Made by a program: the position numbers and the translations under genes. The notes beneath the pieces are model-generated. The model did no database searches. It saw only the letters and a program-made list of their open reading frames with translations, and had not been told where the DNA came from. Shown piece by piece: positions 17,636 through 26,801 of a stretch of 64,000 bases of DNA. This DNA is from Kosakonia sp. SMBL-WEM22 (GTDB lineage: Bacteria > Pseudomonadota > Gammaproteobacteria > Enterobacterales > Enterobacteriaceae). Each line of letters opens with the position of its first letter. Positions within the stretch are counted from its first letter, which is position 1. The stretch is from the NCBI RefSeq assembly GCF_014490785.1, contig NZ_CP051488.1:868001-932000 (forward strand), read 5' to 3'.

Positions 17636-18784
17636 ATGTTTGAACCAATGGAATTAACCAACGACGCGGTGATTAAAGTCATCGGCGTCGGTGGCGGCGG
17701 CGGTAATGCCGTAGAGCATATGGTGCGTGAGCGCATCGAAGGGGTTGAGTTCTTCGCGGTGAATACCGACGCTCAAGCGTTGCGTAAGACGGCGGTAGGG
17801 CAGACCATCCAGATTGGTGGCGGTATCACTAAAGGTCTGGGCGCAGGGGCTAACCCTGAAGTGGGTCGCAATGCGGCTGAAGAGGATCGTGAAGCGCTGC
17901 GCGCTGCGCTGGAAGGCGCTGACATGGTCTTTATCGCAGCGGGCATGGGTGGCGGTACCGGTACCGGTGCGGCGCCTGTGGTAGCTGAAGTCGCGAAAGA
18001 CTTAGGCATTCTGACCGTTGCGGTGGTGACTAAGCCGTTCAACTTTGAAGGCAAGAAGCGCATGGCCTTTGCAGAGCAGGGTATAACCGAGCTCTCAAAA
18101 CATGTCGATTCCCTGATCACTATCCCGAACGACAAGCTGTTGAAAGTGCTGGGTCGCGGCATCTCTCTGCTTGACGCATTCGGCGCGGCAAATGACGTGC
18201 TGAAAGGCGCGGTACAGGGTATCGCCGAGCTGATTACCCGTCCGGGTCTGATGAACGTTGACTTCGCCGACGTGCGCACCGTGATGTCCGAAATGGGCTA
18301 CGCGATGATGGGCTCCGGTGTGGCAAGCGGTGAAGATCGTGCGGAAGAAGCGGCAGAAATGGCGATCTCCAGCCCGCTGCTGGAAGATATCGACCTCTCT
18401 GGCGCGCGCGGTGTGCTGGTTAACATCACCGCGGGCTTCGACCTGCGTCTGGATGAGTTCGAGACCGTCGGTAACACCATTCGTGCGTTCGCTTCTGATA
18501 ACGCGACGGTGGTTATCGGTACTTCTCTTGACCCGGATATGAACGACGAACTGCGTGTAACCGTTGTTGCTACCGGTATCGGTATGGACAAACGTCCTGA
18601 GATTACTCTGGTCACTAACAAGCAGGCACAGCAGCCGGTGATGGATCGCTACCAGCAGCACGGCATGCAGCCTATGCAGCAGGAGCAGAAGCCGGCGAAA
18701 GTGGTTAACGACAATACGCCGCAGACCACTAAAGAGCCCGATTATCTGGATATTCCGGCGTTTCTGCGTAAGCAAGCCGACTAA
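17636..18784 (+). CDS. ftsZ: Cell division tubulin homologue FtsZ
   Basis: A 382-residue GTPase (383 in E. coli) that forms the cytokinetic Z ring. The tubulin signature GGGTGTG occupies residues 105-111, the T7 loop is around NVDFADVRTVM near 208, and the conserved C-terminal peptide DYLDIPAFLRKQAD binds FtsA, ZipA and other partners. Most substitutions from K-12 lie in the variable linker (320-365). A 114-nt leader separates it from ftsA, with a CGGAGAGAG ribosome binding site before ATG. Confidence 0.98.
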   Translation: MFEPMELTNDAVIKVIGVGGGGGNAVEHMVRERIEGVEFFAVNTDAQALRKTAVGQTIQIGGGITKGLGAGANPEVGRNAAEEDREALRAALEGADMVFIAAGMGGGTGTGAAPVVAEVAKDLGILTVAVVTKPFNFEGKKRMAFAEQGITELSKHVDSLITIPNDKLLKVLGRGISLLDAFGAANDVLKGAVQGIAELITRPGLMNVDFADVRTVMSEMGYAMMGSGVASGEDRAEEAAEMAISSPLLEDIDLSGARGVLVNITAGFDLRLDEFETVGNTIRAFASDNATVVIGTSLDPDMNDELRVTVVATGIGMDKRPEITLVTNKQAQQPVMDRYQQHGMQPMQQEQKPAKVVNDNTPQTTKEPDYLDIPAFLRKQAD

Positions 18785-18798
18785 GAATTTACTGGAAG

Positions 18799-18827
18799 TT
18801 GGGCATGTTCGCTCTTTGTGCTAAACT
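18799..18827 (+). promoter_or_regulatory. lpxC promoter
   Basis: A -35-like TTGGGC (18799-18804) and a -10 TAAACT (18822-18827) with a 17-bp spacer lie in the ftsZ-lpxC gap, giving a predicted start near 18834. A second AT-rich element (TTATAC at 18843) lies downstream and is less well placed. Confidence 0.55.
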
Positions 18828-18884
18828 GGCCCACCCATTGTGTTATACAATTTGGTTGGATTGGTAATAAGGCGAGATTATACG

Positions 18885-19802
18885 ATGATCAAACAAAGGA
18901 CTCTTAAACGTATCGTTCAGGCGACTGGTGTCGGTTTACATACCGGCAAGAAAGTCACACTGACGTTGCGCCCTGCGCCGGCAAATACCGGGGTCATCTA
19001 TCGTCGCACCGACTTAAATCCACCGGTAGACTTTCCGGCTGATGCTAAATCTGTGCGTGATACTATGCTCTGTACTTGTCTGGTTAACGAGCATGACGTG
19101 CGGATTTCCACCGTTGAGCACTTAAATGCGGCTCTGGCGGGGCTGGGTATCGACAACATTATTGTCGAAGTCGATGCACCGGAAATTCCAATTATGGATG
19201 GCAGTGCAGCACCTTTCGTCTACCTGTTGCTTGACGCAGGGGTAGAGGAGCTGAACAGCGCCAAGAAATTCGTTCGCATCAAAGAGACGGTGCGCGTTGA
19301 AGATGGCGATAAGTGGGCCGAGTTCAAACCGCATAACGGTTTTACGCTCGATTTCACCATCGACTTCAACCACCCGGCGATTGATGCCAGCACGCAACGC
19401 TACGCGATGAACTTCTCTGCGGACGCATTTATGCGCCAGATTAGCCGCGCGCGTACTTTCGGTTTCATGCGTGATATCGAATACCTTCAGTCCCGCGGCC
19501 TGTGCCTGGGCGGAAGCTTCGATTGTGCCATCGTAGTTGACGATTATCGCGTACTGAACGAAGACGGCCTGCGTTTTGAAGATGAATTCGTGCGCCACAA
19601 AATGCTCGATGCAATCGGCGACCTCTTTATGTGTGGTCACAACATTATCGGTGCGTTTACCGCTTATAAGTCCGGTCATGCGCTGAACAACAAACTTCTG
19701 CAGGCTGTTCTGGCAAAACAGGAAGCCTGGGAATACGTGACCTTCGAAGACGAAGCTGAACTGCCGCTGGCATTCAAAGCACCTTCAATGGTTCTGGCGT
19801 AA
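18885..19802 (+). CDS. lpxC: UDP-3-O-acyl-GlcNAc deacetylase LpxC
   Basis: A 305-residue zinc deacetylase, identical in length to E. coli LpxC, catalysing the committed step of lipid A synthesis. The zinc ligand H79 is in STVEHLNAAL and the second site is in FVRHKMLDAIGDL near 235-247. The C-terminal tail ends in APSMVLA; in E. coli the hydrophobic tail (LAXXXXXAVLA) marks LpxC for FtsH degradation, and most of it is present. It closes the dcw cluster and is followed by a strong terminator. Confidence 0.97.
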   Translation: MIKQRTLKRIVQATGVGLHTGKKVTLTLRPAPANTGVIYRRTDLNPPVDFPADAKSVRDTMLCTCLVNEHDVRISTVEHLNAALAGLGIDNIIVEVDAPEIPIMDGSAAPFVYLLLDAGVEELNSAKKFVRIKETVRVEDGDKWAEFKPHNGFTLDFTIDFNHPAIDASTQRYAMNFSADAFMRQISRARTFGFMRDIEYLQSRGLCLGGSFDCAIVVDDYRVLNEDGLRFEDEFVRHKMLDAIGDLFMCGHNIIGAFTAYKSGHALNNKLLQAVLAKQEAWEYVTFEDEAELPLAFKAPSMVLA

Positions 19803-19819
19803 CGCCATAACCTAAAAAT

Positions 19820-19869
19820 CGACTGGTTAACCTGGCACTCTCTCCGGTCAGGGGAACCAGTCGTTTTTC
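19820..19869 (+). terminator. Terminator of lpxC and the dcw cluster
   Basis: A perfect 9-bp stem, CGACTGGTT (19820-19828) with AACCAGTCG (19855-19863), has a nested CCTG/CAGG stem in the loop and is followed by TTTTT. Confidence 0.85.
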
Positions 19870-20082
19870 TTTTTGCGCGCCGCAAAACCCTCTCTTTACG
19901 ACTAATCTTTCCGGAAATCTTTTCAACGCTGCGATCCTGCGTTTGATTGCTGCTTTCCTCGCCAGTTTTCGCACGCGTCAGGCCTGTTTCCTGCTGTGTG
20001 GCGGCGGCATTAGTGATAAGATTTGGGCGCAATCGACTTTCATAGACGCAATATCATGGACGCGTCTTTTTTGGTGGAGCAA

Positions 20083-20586
20083 GTGAGCGGAATACTGACG
20101 CGTTGGCGACAATTTGGCAGACGCTATTTCTGGCCGCATCTCTTATTAGGGATGGTCGCGGCAAGTTTTGGCTTGCCCGCGCTTGCGAGTAATACCGAAA
20201 CCCACGCCACGCGCGAAACGACGCGCAATCACGCTTCGGCGACCACGGCGAATTTCACCAGCCTCGCGCTGCTCGAAGCGAAACGCCGCCCGAACTTCAC
20301 TGTCGATTATTGGCATCAGCACGCCATCCGCACCGTTATTCGTCATCTTTCGTTCGCCATGGCACCGCAGACGCTGGCCGCCGCAACGGAAGAGCCTTTG
20401 CCAATTCAGGCACACCATCTTGCTCTGCTCGATACGTTAAGCGCCCTGCTTAACGTCGAAAGCAAGCCGCCGGCAATTGTACGCCTTGCGGCTCGCCTCT
20501 CTTTTACACCTTACACAACCTTCAGTGTCCCGAACTGGATTAGCCAGGCACAGGGTATTCGCGCCGGGCCATACTCCCTCAGCTAA
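20083..20586 (+). CDS. secM: Secretion monitor SecM
   Basis: A 167-residue exported arrest peptide (170 in E. coli) with a Sec signal sequence (hydrophobic core LLLGMVAASFGLPALA, about residues 19-35). The C-terminal arrest sequence FSVPNWISQAQGIRAGP matches the E. coli FxxxxWIxxxxGIRAGP pattern at every critical position although the mature body has diverged. Stalling, relieved by Sec pulling force, exposes the secA ribosome binding site. I chose GTG 20083 (VSGILTRWRQFG) as in E. coli, preceded by GTGGAGC; an in-frame ATG lies 27 nt upstream. secA follows after 56 nt. Confidence 0.93.
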   Translation: MSGILTRWRQFGRRYFWPHLLLGMVAASFGLPALASNTETHATRETTRNHASATTANFTSLALLEAKRRPNFTVDYWHQHAIRTVIRHLSFAMAPQTLAAATEEPLPIQAHHLALLDTLSALLNVESKPPAIVRLAARLSFTPYTTFSVPNWISQAQGIRAGPYSLS

Positions 20587-20642
20587 AAAACTATTCATCC
20601 ATTTTTTTCGCTTCGCTGAGCGGAGTATCAGAGATTTTTATC

Positions 20643-23345
20643 ATGCTAAATTTGTTAACAAAAGTATTCGGTAGCCGCAACGATCGTACGCTGCGTCGCA
20701 TGCGTAAAACCGTCAACCAGATCAACGCCATGGAACCGGCTCTTGAGAAGCTCAGCGATGATGAGCTGAAAGGCAAAACGGTAGAGTTCCGCGCGCGTCT
20801 TGAGAAGGGCGAAAGCGTCGATTCCCTGCTGCCGGAAGCCTTCGCGGTGGTACGTGAAGCAAGTAAACGCGTCTTTGGTATGCGCCACTTTGATGTGCAG
20901 CTGCTCGGCGGCATGGTGCTGAACGATCGCTGCATCGCCGAGATGCGCACCGGTGAAGGTAAAACCCTGACTGCAACCCTGCCTGCTTATCTGAACGCGC
21001 TGAGCGGCAAAGGCGTGCATGTGGTTACCGTCAACGACTATCTGGCCCAGCGTGACGCCGAAAACAACCGTCCGCTGTTCGAATTCCTCGGTCTGACCGT
21101 CGGCATCAACCTGCCAGGCATGCCGTCTGTTGCCAAACGCGAAGCTTACGCCGCGGATATTACCTACGGTACTAACAACGAATATGGTTTCGACTACCTG
21201 CGCGACAACATGGCATTTAGCCCGGAAGAGCGCGTCCAGCGTAAGTTGCACTACGCGCTGGTGGATGAAGTGGACTCCATCTTGATCGATGAAGCGCGTA
21301 CGCCGCTTATCATCTCCGGTCCGGCGGAAGATAGCTCCGACCTCTACAAAAAAGTGAACAAAATCATTCCTCACCTGGTGCGTCAGGAGAAGGAAGACTC
21401 TGACACCTTCCAGGGCGAAGGCCACTTCTCCGTCGACGAGAAAGCGCGTCAGGTTACCCTGACCGAGCGCGGTCTGGTGCTGATTGAAGAGCTGCTGGTG
21501 AAAGAGGGCATCATGGAGGAGGGCGAGTCGCTTTACTCCCCAACCAACATCATGCTGATGCACCACGTTACCGCCGCGCTGCGCGCTCATGTGCTCTTCA
21601 CCCGTGATGTTGATTACATCGTCAAAGAGGGCGAAGTGATCATCGTCGATGAGCACACCGGCCGTACCATGCAGGGCCGCCGCTGGTCCGATGGCCTGCA
21701 CCAGGCCGTTGAAGCTAAAGAAGGCGTTGAGATCCAGAACGAAAACCAGACCCTGGCGTCCATTACCTTCCAGAACTACTTCCGTCTGTATGAAAAGCTG
21801 GCCGGTATGACCGGTACTGCAGATACCGAAGCGTTCGAATTTAGCTCCATCTACAAGCTCGATACCGTAGTTGTGCCGACTAACCGCCCGATGATCCGTA
21901 AAGATATGGCGGATCTGGTCTATATGACCGAAGCGGAAAAAATTCAGGCGATTATCGAAGATATCAAAGAGCGTACTGCCAACGGTCAGCCAGTGCTGGT
22001 TGGTACCATCTCGATTGAAAAATCAGAAGTGGTGTCGAATGAGTTAACCAAAGCGGGCATCAAGCATAACGTTCTGAACGCCAAGTTCCACGCCAAAGAG
22101 GCGGATATTGTAGCGCAGGCCGGTTATCCAGGCGCGGTCACTATCGCCACCAACATGGCGGGCCGTGGTACCGATATCGTGCTTGGCGGCAGCTGGCAGT
22201 CTGAGCTTGCCGAGCTTGAAGATCCGACCCCTGAACAGGTTGCAGAGCTGAAAGCCGAGTGGCAGAAACGTCATGACGCGGTGCTGGCATCGGGCGGTCT
22301 GCACATTATTGGTACCGAGCGCCATGAATCGCGCCGTATCGATAACCAGCTGCGCGGTCGTTCCGGTCGTCAGGGTGATGCGGGTTCTTCCCGTTTCTAC
22401 CTCTCGATGGAAGATGCGCTGATGCGTATTTTCGCCTCCGATCGCGTCTCCGGCATGATGCGTAAGCTTGGTATGAAACCGGGTGAAGCGATTGAGCACC
22501 CGTGGGTGACAAAAGCGATTGCCAACGCGCAGCGTAAAGTTGAAAGCCGCAACTTCGATATCCGTAAGCAGCTGCTGGAATATGATGATGTAGCGAACGA
22601 TCAGCGTCGCGCAATCTACACTCAGCGTAACGAACTGCTGGACGTGACAGACGTAAGCGAAACCATCAACAGCATTCGTGAAGATGTCTTCAAAGCGACC
22701 ATCGACGGGCACATCCCGCCGCAGTCTCTGGAAGAGATGTGGGATGTCCCTGGCCTGCAAGAGCGTCTGAAAAACGATTTCGATCTCGATCTGCCGATTG
22801 CGGAGTGGCTGGATAAAGAGCCGAACCTGCATGAAGAGACGCTGCGTGAGCGTATTCTGCAGAGCGCGGTAGAGACCTACCAGCGTAAAGAGGAAGTGGT
22901 TGGCGCGGAGATGATGCGTCACTTCGAGAAGGGCGTCATGCTGCAAACTCTTGACTCCCTGTGGAAAGAGCACCTGGCAGCGATGGATTATCTGCGTCAG
23001 GGGATCCATCTGCGCGGCTACGCGCAAAAAGATCCGAAGCAGGAGTACAAGCGTGAATCCTTCGCTATGTTCGCCGCGATGCTGGAGTCGCTGAAGTATG
23101 AAGTGATCAGCACCCTGAGCAAGGTTCAGGTGCGGATGCCGGAAGAGGTGGAAGCGATGGAGCAGCAGCGCCGCGAAGAGGCCGAGCGTCTGGCACAGAT
23201 GCAGCAGCTGAGCCATCAGGACGATGAAGCCGCCGCTGCGGCTGCACTTGCCGATCAAACAGGTGAGCGTAAAGTCGGCCGGAACGATCCATGCCCGTGC
23301 GGTTCCGGTAAGAAATATAAGCAGTGCCACGGTCGTCTCGCATAA
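20643..23345 (+). CDS. secA: Preprotein translocase ATPase SecA
   Basis: A 900-residue motor (901 in E. coli) driving preproteins through SecYEG. Walker A is in MRTGEGKTLTATL near residue 102, the DEAD-like ALVDEVDSILIDEAR near 204, the preprotein cross-linking domain around 230-370, the second nucleotide fold with NMAGRGTDIVLGG near 503, and the C-terminal zinc motif CPCGSGKKYKQCHG that binds SecB and lipid. It lies 56 nt after secM, the arrangement required for SecM-controlled translation. Confidence 0.98.
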   Translation: MLNLLTKVFGSRNDRTLRRMRKTVNQINAMEPALEKLSDDELKGKTVEFRARLEKGESVDSLLPEAFAVVREASKRVFGMRHFDVQLLGGMVLNDRCIAEMRTGEGKTLTATLPAYLNALSGKGVHVVTVNDYLAQRDAENNRPLFEFLGLTVGINLPGMPSVAKREAYAADITYGTNNEYGFDYLRDNMAFSPEERVQRKLHYALVDEVDSILIDEARTPLIISGPAEDSSDLYKKVNKIIPHLVRQEKEDSDTFQGEGHFSVDEKARQVTLTERGLVLIEELLVKEGIMEEGESLYSPTNIMLMHHVTAALRAHVLFTRDVDYIVKEGEVIIVDEHTGRTMQGRRWSDGLHQAVEAKEGVEIQNENQTLASITFQNYFRLYEKLAGMTGTADTEAFEFSSIYKLDTVVVPTNRPMIRKDMADLVYMTEAEKIQAIIEDIKERTANGQPVLVGTISIEKSEVVSNELTKAGIKHNVLNAKFHAKEADIVAQAGYPGAVTIATNMAGRGTDIVLGGSWQSELAELEDPTPEQVAELKAEWQKRHDAVLASGGLHIIGTERHESRRIDNQLRGRSGRQGDAGSSRFYLSMEDALMRIFASDRVSGMMRKLGMKPGEAIEHPWVTKAIANAQRKVESRNFDIRKQLLEYDDVANDQRRAIYTQRNELLDVTDVSETINSIREDVFKATIDGHIPPQSLEEMWDVPGLQERLKNDFDLDLPIAEWLDKEPNLHEETLRERILQSAVETYQRKEEVVGAEMMRHFEKGVMLQTLDSLWKEHLAAMDYLRQGIHLRGYAQKDPKQEYKRESFAMFAAMLESLKYEVISTLSKVQVRMPEEVEAMEQQRREEAERLAQMQQLSHQDDEAAAAAALADQTGERKVGRNDPCPCGSGKKYKQCHGRLA

Positions 23346-23362
23346 CGGCTAATCAATAAATG

Positions 23363-23390
23363 AAAAGGCGCAGAGATCTGCGCCTTTTTT
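23363..23390 (+). terminator. Intrinsic terminator after secA
   Basis: A stem AAGGCGCAG/CTGCGCCTT with a 4-nt loop is followed by TTTT, 17 nt after the secA stop and just upstream of mutT. Some readthrough to mutT is plausible because mutT starts 15 nt later. Confidence 0.8.
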
Positions 23391-23404
23391 ATGGAGTCAG
23401 CAGG

Positions 23405-23806
23405 ATGAAAATACTCAATATCGCCGTCGGAATTATTCGTAACCCGCAGGGCGAAATTTTTATTACCCGGCGTGCGGCCGATGCGCACATGGCAAACATG
23501 CGCGAATTCCCCGGCGGCAAAATCGAAGCGGGCGAGACGCCGGAGCAGGCGATGATCCGTGAATTACAGGAAGAGGTGGGCATCACCACGCAGAGCGCCA
23601 CGCTGTTCGATAAGCTGGAGTATCAGTTTCCCGATCGCCATATCACGCTCTGGTTCTGGCTGGTGGACAAATGGCTGGGCGAACCGTGGGGTAAAGAGGG
23701 GCAGCCGGGCGAGTGGATTGCGCAGAGCGCGCTGAAACCAGAAGATTTTCCGCCGGCTAACGAACCTGTCATTACAAAATTGATTCAGGAAAGCCAGGCC
23801 CACTGA
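23405..23806 (+). CDS. mutT: 8-oxo-dGTP diphosphatase MutT
   Basis: A 133-residue Nudix hydrolase (129 in E. coli) that removes mutagenic 8-oxo-dGTP from the nucleotide pool. The complete Nudix box runs from GGKIEAGETPEQA to RELQEEVGI (about residues 37-59). The ATG at 23405 gives the conserved IAVGIIRN N-terminus. The C-terminus (IQESQAH) is extended relative to K-12. It is convergent with yacG, 24 nt away. Confidence 0.95.
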   Translation: MKILNIAVGIIRNPQGEIFITRRAADAHMANMREFPGGKIEAGETPEQAMIRELQEEVGITTQSATLFDKLEYQFPDRHITLWFWLVDKWLGEPWGKEGQPGEWIAQSALKPEDFPPANEPVITKLIQESQAH

Positions 23807-23830
23807 CGTTACGCCAGCGGGCAGCAAGCA

Positions 23831-24025
23831 TCACTGTTGCTCTTCGCTCCACTCATCACTGTCGGAGAGATCACCTGAGCTGGGAATACGTTTCTCTTCC
23901 GCAGCCCATTCGCCGAGGTCAATCAGCTGGCAGCGTTTGCAGCAAAAAGGGCGGAATGGGCTCTCTTCGCCCCATACCACTGGTTTGCCGCAGGTCGGGC
24001 AATTCACAATTGTCTTATCAGTCAT
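23831..24025 (-). CDS. yacG: DNA gyrase inhibitor YacG, zinc-binding
   Basis: A 64-residue protein with four zinc-ligand cysteines at 9, 12, 28 and 32 (NCPTCG and CCKRC) and an acidic C-terminal tail. In E. coli YacG binds GyrB and inhibits DNA gyrase. It is the last gene of a coaE-zapD-yacG operon, 9 nt after the zapD stop. Confidence 0.95.
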   Translation of the reverse strand: MTDKTIVNCPTCGKPVVWGEESPFRPFCCKRCQLIDLGEWAAEEKRIPSSGDLSDSDEWSEEQQ

Positions 24026-24034
24026 CAGGGTTCC

Positions 24035-24778
24035 TTAACAGCAGGCTAATTCAAAATCGAGCCGCTCCGGCACCGTGCCGTGTTCGCTGTCGAGGGGCAT
24101 AAAACGAATGGCAAAGCGGCTTTTATGGCCGGAGATTTGCGGGTAAAGCCGCGCATCAAGCGGCAGTTGCAGACGCAGCAGATCGGCATCATCACCGTTA
24201 TCCTGGTAGAAACCGTTCAGGCTGGTCTGGCGGCGATAGGGGGCGGCATTGCGGATCAGGTCGAGGATTAATGTCAGTGTGGCGCGCAGCGGCTCAAGGC
24301 TCTCCAGCCAGTAATGTACCTGTGTATCACGCTGCTCCTGCGGTAAGTGTAACCACATATGCAGCGTCGGCAGATCGAAGCTGCAGCAGCCGCCGGGAAT
24401 GCTTAAACGCTGGCGTACCAGCGCAACCAGCCGATCTTCACGTAACTGCTGACCAATTCGCGGCGCATTCATCAATACAGCGCCACTGGATTTCAGCTGC
24501 TGGCGAATCTCTTCAATACGATTGGGATCCACGCCTGGTACTTCGCTCCAGGCTTGCAGTTTACGCTGCTGACGCTCCAGCTCTTTCAACAATTCAGTTC
24601 GGGTATCACCGCGCTCGAATACATCCAACAGATCGCCCACATTACGGAAGAAGTGCAGCGCGCCGGCATGGTCGCTGACGGGCAAGTGGACCGTGAGTTG
24701 TTGCAGTAAGAACTCGACACGCAGCCAGGTGCGCATCTTTTCATTAAGTGGATGCTCAAAAAGGATGTGGGTATGCAT
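24035..24778 (-). CDS. zapD: Z-ring associated protein ZapD
   Basis: A 247-residue protein, exactly the E. coli length, with an alpha-helical N-terminal half and a beta domain. It cross-links FtsZ filaments by binding the FtsZ C-terminal peptide. The conserved N-terminus FEHPLNEKMRTWLR and the segment RLSIPGGCCSFDLP are present. The start overlaps the coaE stop by one base (TAATG). Confidence 0.95.
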   Translation of the reverse strand: MHTHILFEHPLNEKMRTWLRVEFLLQQLTVHLPVSDHAGALHFFRNVGDLLDVFERGDTRTELLKELERQQRKLQAWSEVPGVDPNRIEEIRQQLKSSGAVLMNAPRIGQQLREDRLVALVRQRLSIPGGCCSFDLPTLHMWLHLPQEQRDTQVHYWLESLEPLRATLTLILDLIRNAAPYRRQTSLNGFYQDNGDDADLLRLQLPLDARLYPQISGHKSRFAIRFMPLDSEHGTVPERLDFELACC

Positions 24779-25398
24779 TACGGTTTTTCCTGTGATACGG
24801 CCTGCGCGGCGAGAGCGAGATAGCGCGCGTGCAGGCGGGCAACATCCGATGCGATTGCATCTGGTGCGCCATTATTGTCAATGACATCATCCGCGACGGC
24901 AAGCCGCGCATCGCGCGTAGCTTGCGCGGCGAGGATCTGTTCGGCATGTTCGCGGGTCACGCCGTCACGGCGCATGGTGCGTAAAATTTGCGTCTCAACC
25001 GGAACGTCAATGACTAATACCCGATCGGCTTTGTGGTAAAGCTGGTTCTCCACCAGCAGCGGAACCACCCATAGCACATAAGGTGATGTTGCCCTCGTCA
25101 TCTGGCGCTCGGTCTCTTGCTGTATCAGCGGATGCAGCAAACTGTTAAGCCAGCGTTTATCATTTTCAGACGCAAAAATATATTCGCGGAGTAAGCGACG
25201 GTTGAGTGAACCGTCTGCGAGGATCATTTCATCGCCAAACTGCGCAGCGATAGCGCGTAGCGCAGGCGTGCCCGGTTCGACGACCTGGCGGGCAATCACG
25301 TCTGCATCGATAACGTTAACGCCCTGTTTGGCGAACGCATCCGCGACGGTACTTTTACCGCTGCCGATACCGCCCGTTAACGCGACCTTATACTTCAT
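24778..25398 (-). CDS. coaE: Dephospho-CoA kinase CoaE
   Basis: A 206-residue P-loop kinase performing the last step of coenzyme A synthesis. Walker A is GGIGSGKST near residue 9 and the lid/CoA region includes YVLWVVPLLVEN near 106. I chose ATG 25398 (MKYKVALTGG), which gives the E. coli length; an in-frame TTG three codons upstream is less likely. It heads the coaE-zapD-yacG operon and, with panB, panC and panD at the right end, is one of four CoA-pathway genes here. Confidence 0.95.
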   Translation of the reverse strand: MKYKVALTGGIGSGKSTVADAFAKQGVNVIDADVIARQVVEPGTPALRAIAAQFGDEMILADGSLNRRLLREYIFASENDKRWLNSLLHPLIQQETERQMTRATSPYVLWVVPLLVENQLYHKADRVLVIDVPVETQILRTMRRDGVTREHAEQILAAQATRDARLAVADDVIDNNGAPDAIASDVARLHARYLALAAQAVSQEKP

Positions 25399-25717
25399 AA
25401 TGCTCAATCCTGTAAGGGGCTGCCAGACTCATTATCTGCTGTTATTTTCGCCATTCATCATAACGAAACCGCAGCAGACATAGCGTGAAAAAAAGCAAAG
25501 CCACTCTTTTTTTATTTATAGGAATCAGTAAGTTGAAAATCAATGAGACAATAAAGAAATCAATTAACTGAAACTGGCATACTCACCAGGTAAATTTATT
25601 GGATTGTAGCGTAAAAAAAGAGATTTTCGCAGTCTTGCGCGGCCCTTATTAGTGCGTATGATAGCGTCACTGGAGTTGTGAGTTTGTCTTAGCGCCATTA
25701 ACCCCAGGAATCCCTAC
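25399..25717. other. coaE-guaC divergent intergenic region
   Basis: About 320 bases without a gene, AT-rich from 25490 to 25620. It must hold the divergent promoters for coaE and guaC. The guaC promoter candidate is listed separately; I see no confident coaE promoter or structured RNA. Confidence 0.5.
25635..25662 (+). promoter_or_regulatory. Candidate guaC promoter
   Basis: TTGCGC (25635-25640) and TATGAT (25657-25662) are separated by 16 bp, with the TATGAT about 55 nt upstream of the guaC ATG. Confidence 0.5.
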
Positions 25718-26761
25718 ATGCGTATCGAAGAAGATTTGAAGTTAGGTTTCAAAGACGTTCTTATCCGCCCTAAACGTTCCACTCTCAAAAGCCGTTCCGA
25801 CGTTGAACTGGAGCGCGAATTCACTTTCAAGCACTCAGGAATGCGCTGGTCTGGCGTACCGGTTATCGCTGCCAATATGGATACCGTAGGGACTTTCTCT
25901 ATGGCGAAAGCGCTGGCCTCGTTCGATATCCTGACTGCCGTACACAAGCACTACTCGGTTGAAGAGTGGCGAGGTTTTGTGCAGGCGCAGGCCGACTCCG
26001 TGCTGCGCCATGTAATGGTATCAACCGGCACATCCGATGCTGATTTCGAAAAAACCAAACAGATCCTCGCACTGCACCCGTCCCTTAATTTTGTCTGCAT
26101 CGACGTTGCTAATGGCTACTCCGAACACTTCGTGCAGTTTTTGGCGAAGGCGCGTGAAGCCTGGCCGGACAAAACCATCTGTGCGGGCAACGTAGTGACT
26201 GGCGAAATGTGCGAAGAGCTGATCCTCTCCGGCGCAGATATCGTCAAAGTGGGCATTGGCCCTGGCTCTGTCTGCACGACGCGCGTAAAAACCGGCGTCG
26301 GTTATCCGCAGCTCTCTGCGGTTATTGAGTGTGCCGATGCGGCGCACGGCCTCGGCGGCCAGATCGTTAGCGACGGCGGTTGCACCGTGCCGGGCGACGT
26401 TGCTAAAGCGTTTGGCGGCGGCGCAGACTTCGTGATGCTTGGCGGTATGCTGGCAGGTCATGAAGAGAGCGGCGGCACGCTGATGGAAGAGAACGGCGAG
26501 AAGTTCATGCTTTTCTACGGCATGAGTTCTGAGTCCGCAATGAATCGTCACGTTGGTGGCGTGGCAGGCTACCGTGCCGCTGAAGGCAAAACCGTCAAGC
26601 TTCCGCTGCGTGGCCCAGTTGAGAACACCGCGCGCGATATCCTCGGGGGTTTACGCTCCGCCTGCACTTATGTGGGTGCCTCTCGTCTGAAAGAGCTGAC
26701 CAAACGCACCACCTTTATTCGCGTTCAGGAACAGGAAAACCGCGTTTTCAATAGCCTCTGA
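25718..26761 (+). CDS. guaC: GMP reductase GuaC
   Basis: A 347-residue TIM-barrel enzyme, identical in length to E. coli GuaC, that deaminates GMP reductively to IMP with NADPH. The catalytic Cys186 lies in the loop GIGPGSVCTTR and the phosphate-binding GGADFVMLGGML is near 241. It is monocistronic and convergent with hofC. An inverted repeat, TGGCGGTA/TACCGCCA at 26767-26801, lies between the two stops but lacks a T tract. Confidence 0.97.
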   Translation: MRIEEDLKLGFKDVLIRPKRSTLKSRSDVELEREFTFKHSGMRWSGVPVIAANMDTVGTFSMAKALASFDILTAVHKHYSVEEWRGFVQAQADSVLRHVMVSTGTSDADFEKTKQILALHPSLNFVCIDVANGYSEHFVQFLAKAREAWPDKTICAGNVVTGEMCEELILSGADIVKVGIGPGSVCTTRVKTGVGYPQLSAVIECADAAHGLGGQIVSDGGCTVPGDVAKAFGGGADFVMLGGMLAGHEESGGTLMEENGEKFMLFYGMSSESAMNRHVGGVAGYRAAEGKTVKLPLRGPVENTARDILGGLRSACTYVGASRLKELTKRTTFIRVQEQENRVFNSL

Positions 26762-26801
26762 TCCGCTGGCGGTAAATGCGGCTTGACGTGTTGTACCGCC
26801 A

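Noticed and set aside
23360..23404. Upstream ATG extending MutT by 15 residues
   Set aside because: The extension is encoded by the secA terminator hairpin and is absent from MutT proteins; ATG 23405 is preceded by GGAG and AGG.
26767..26801. Inverted repeat TGGCGGTA/TACCGCCA between guaC and hofC as a terminator
   Set aside because: The stem has a 19-nt loop and no T tract on either strand, so I do not list it as a terminator.
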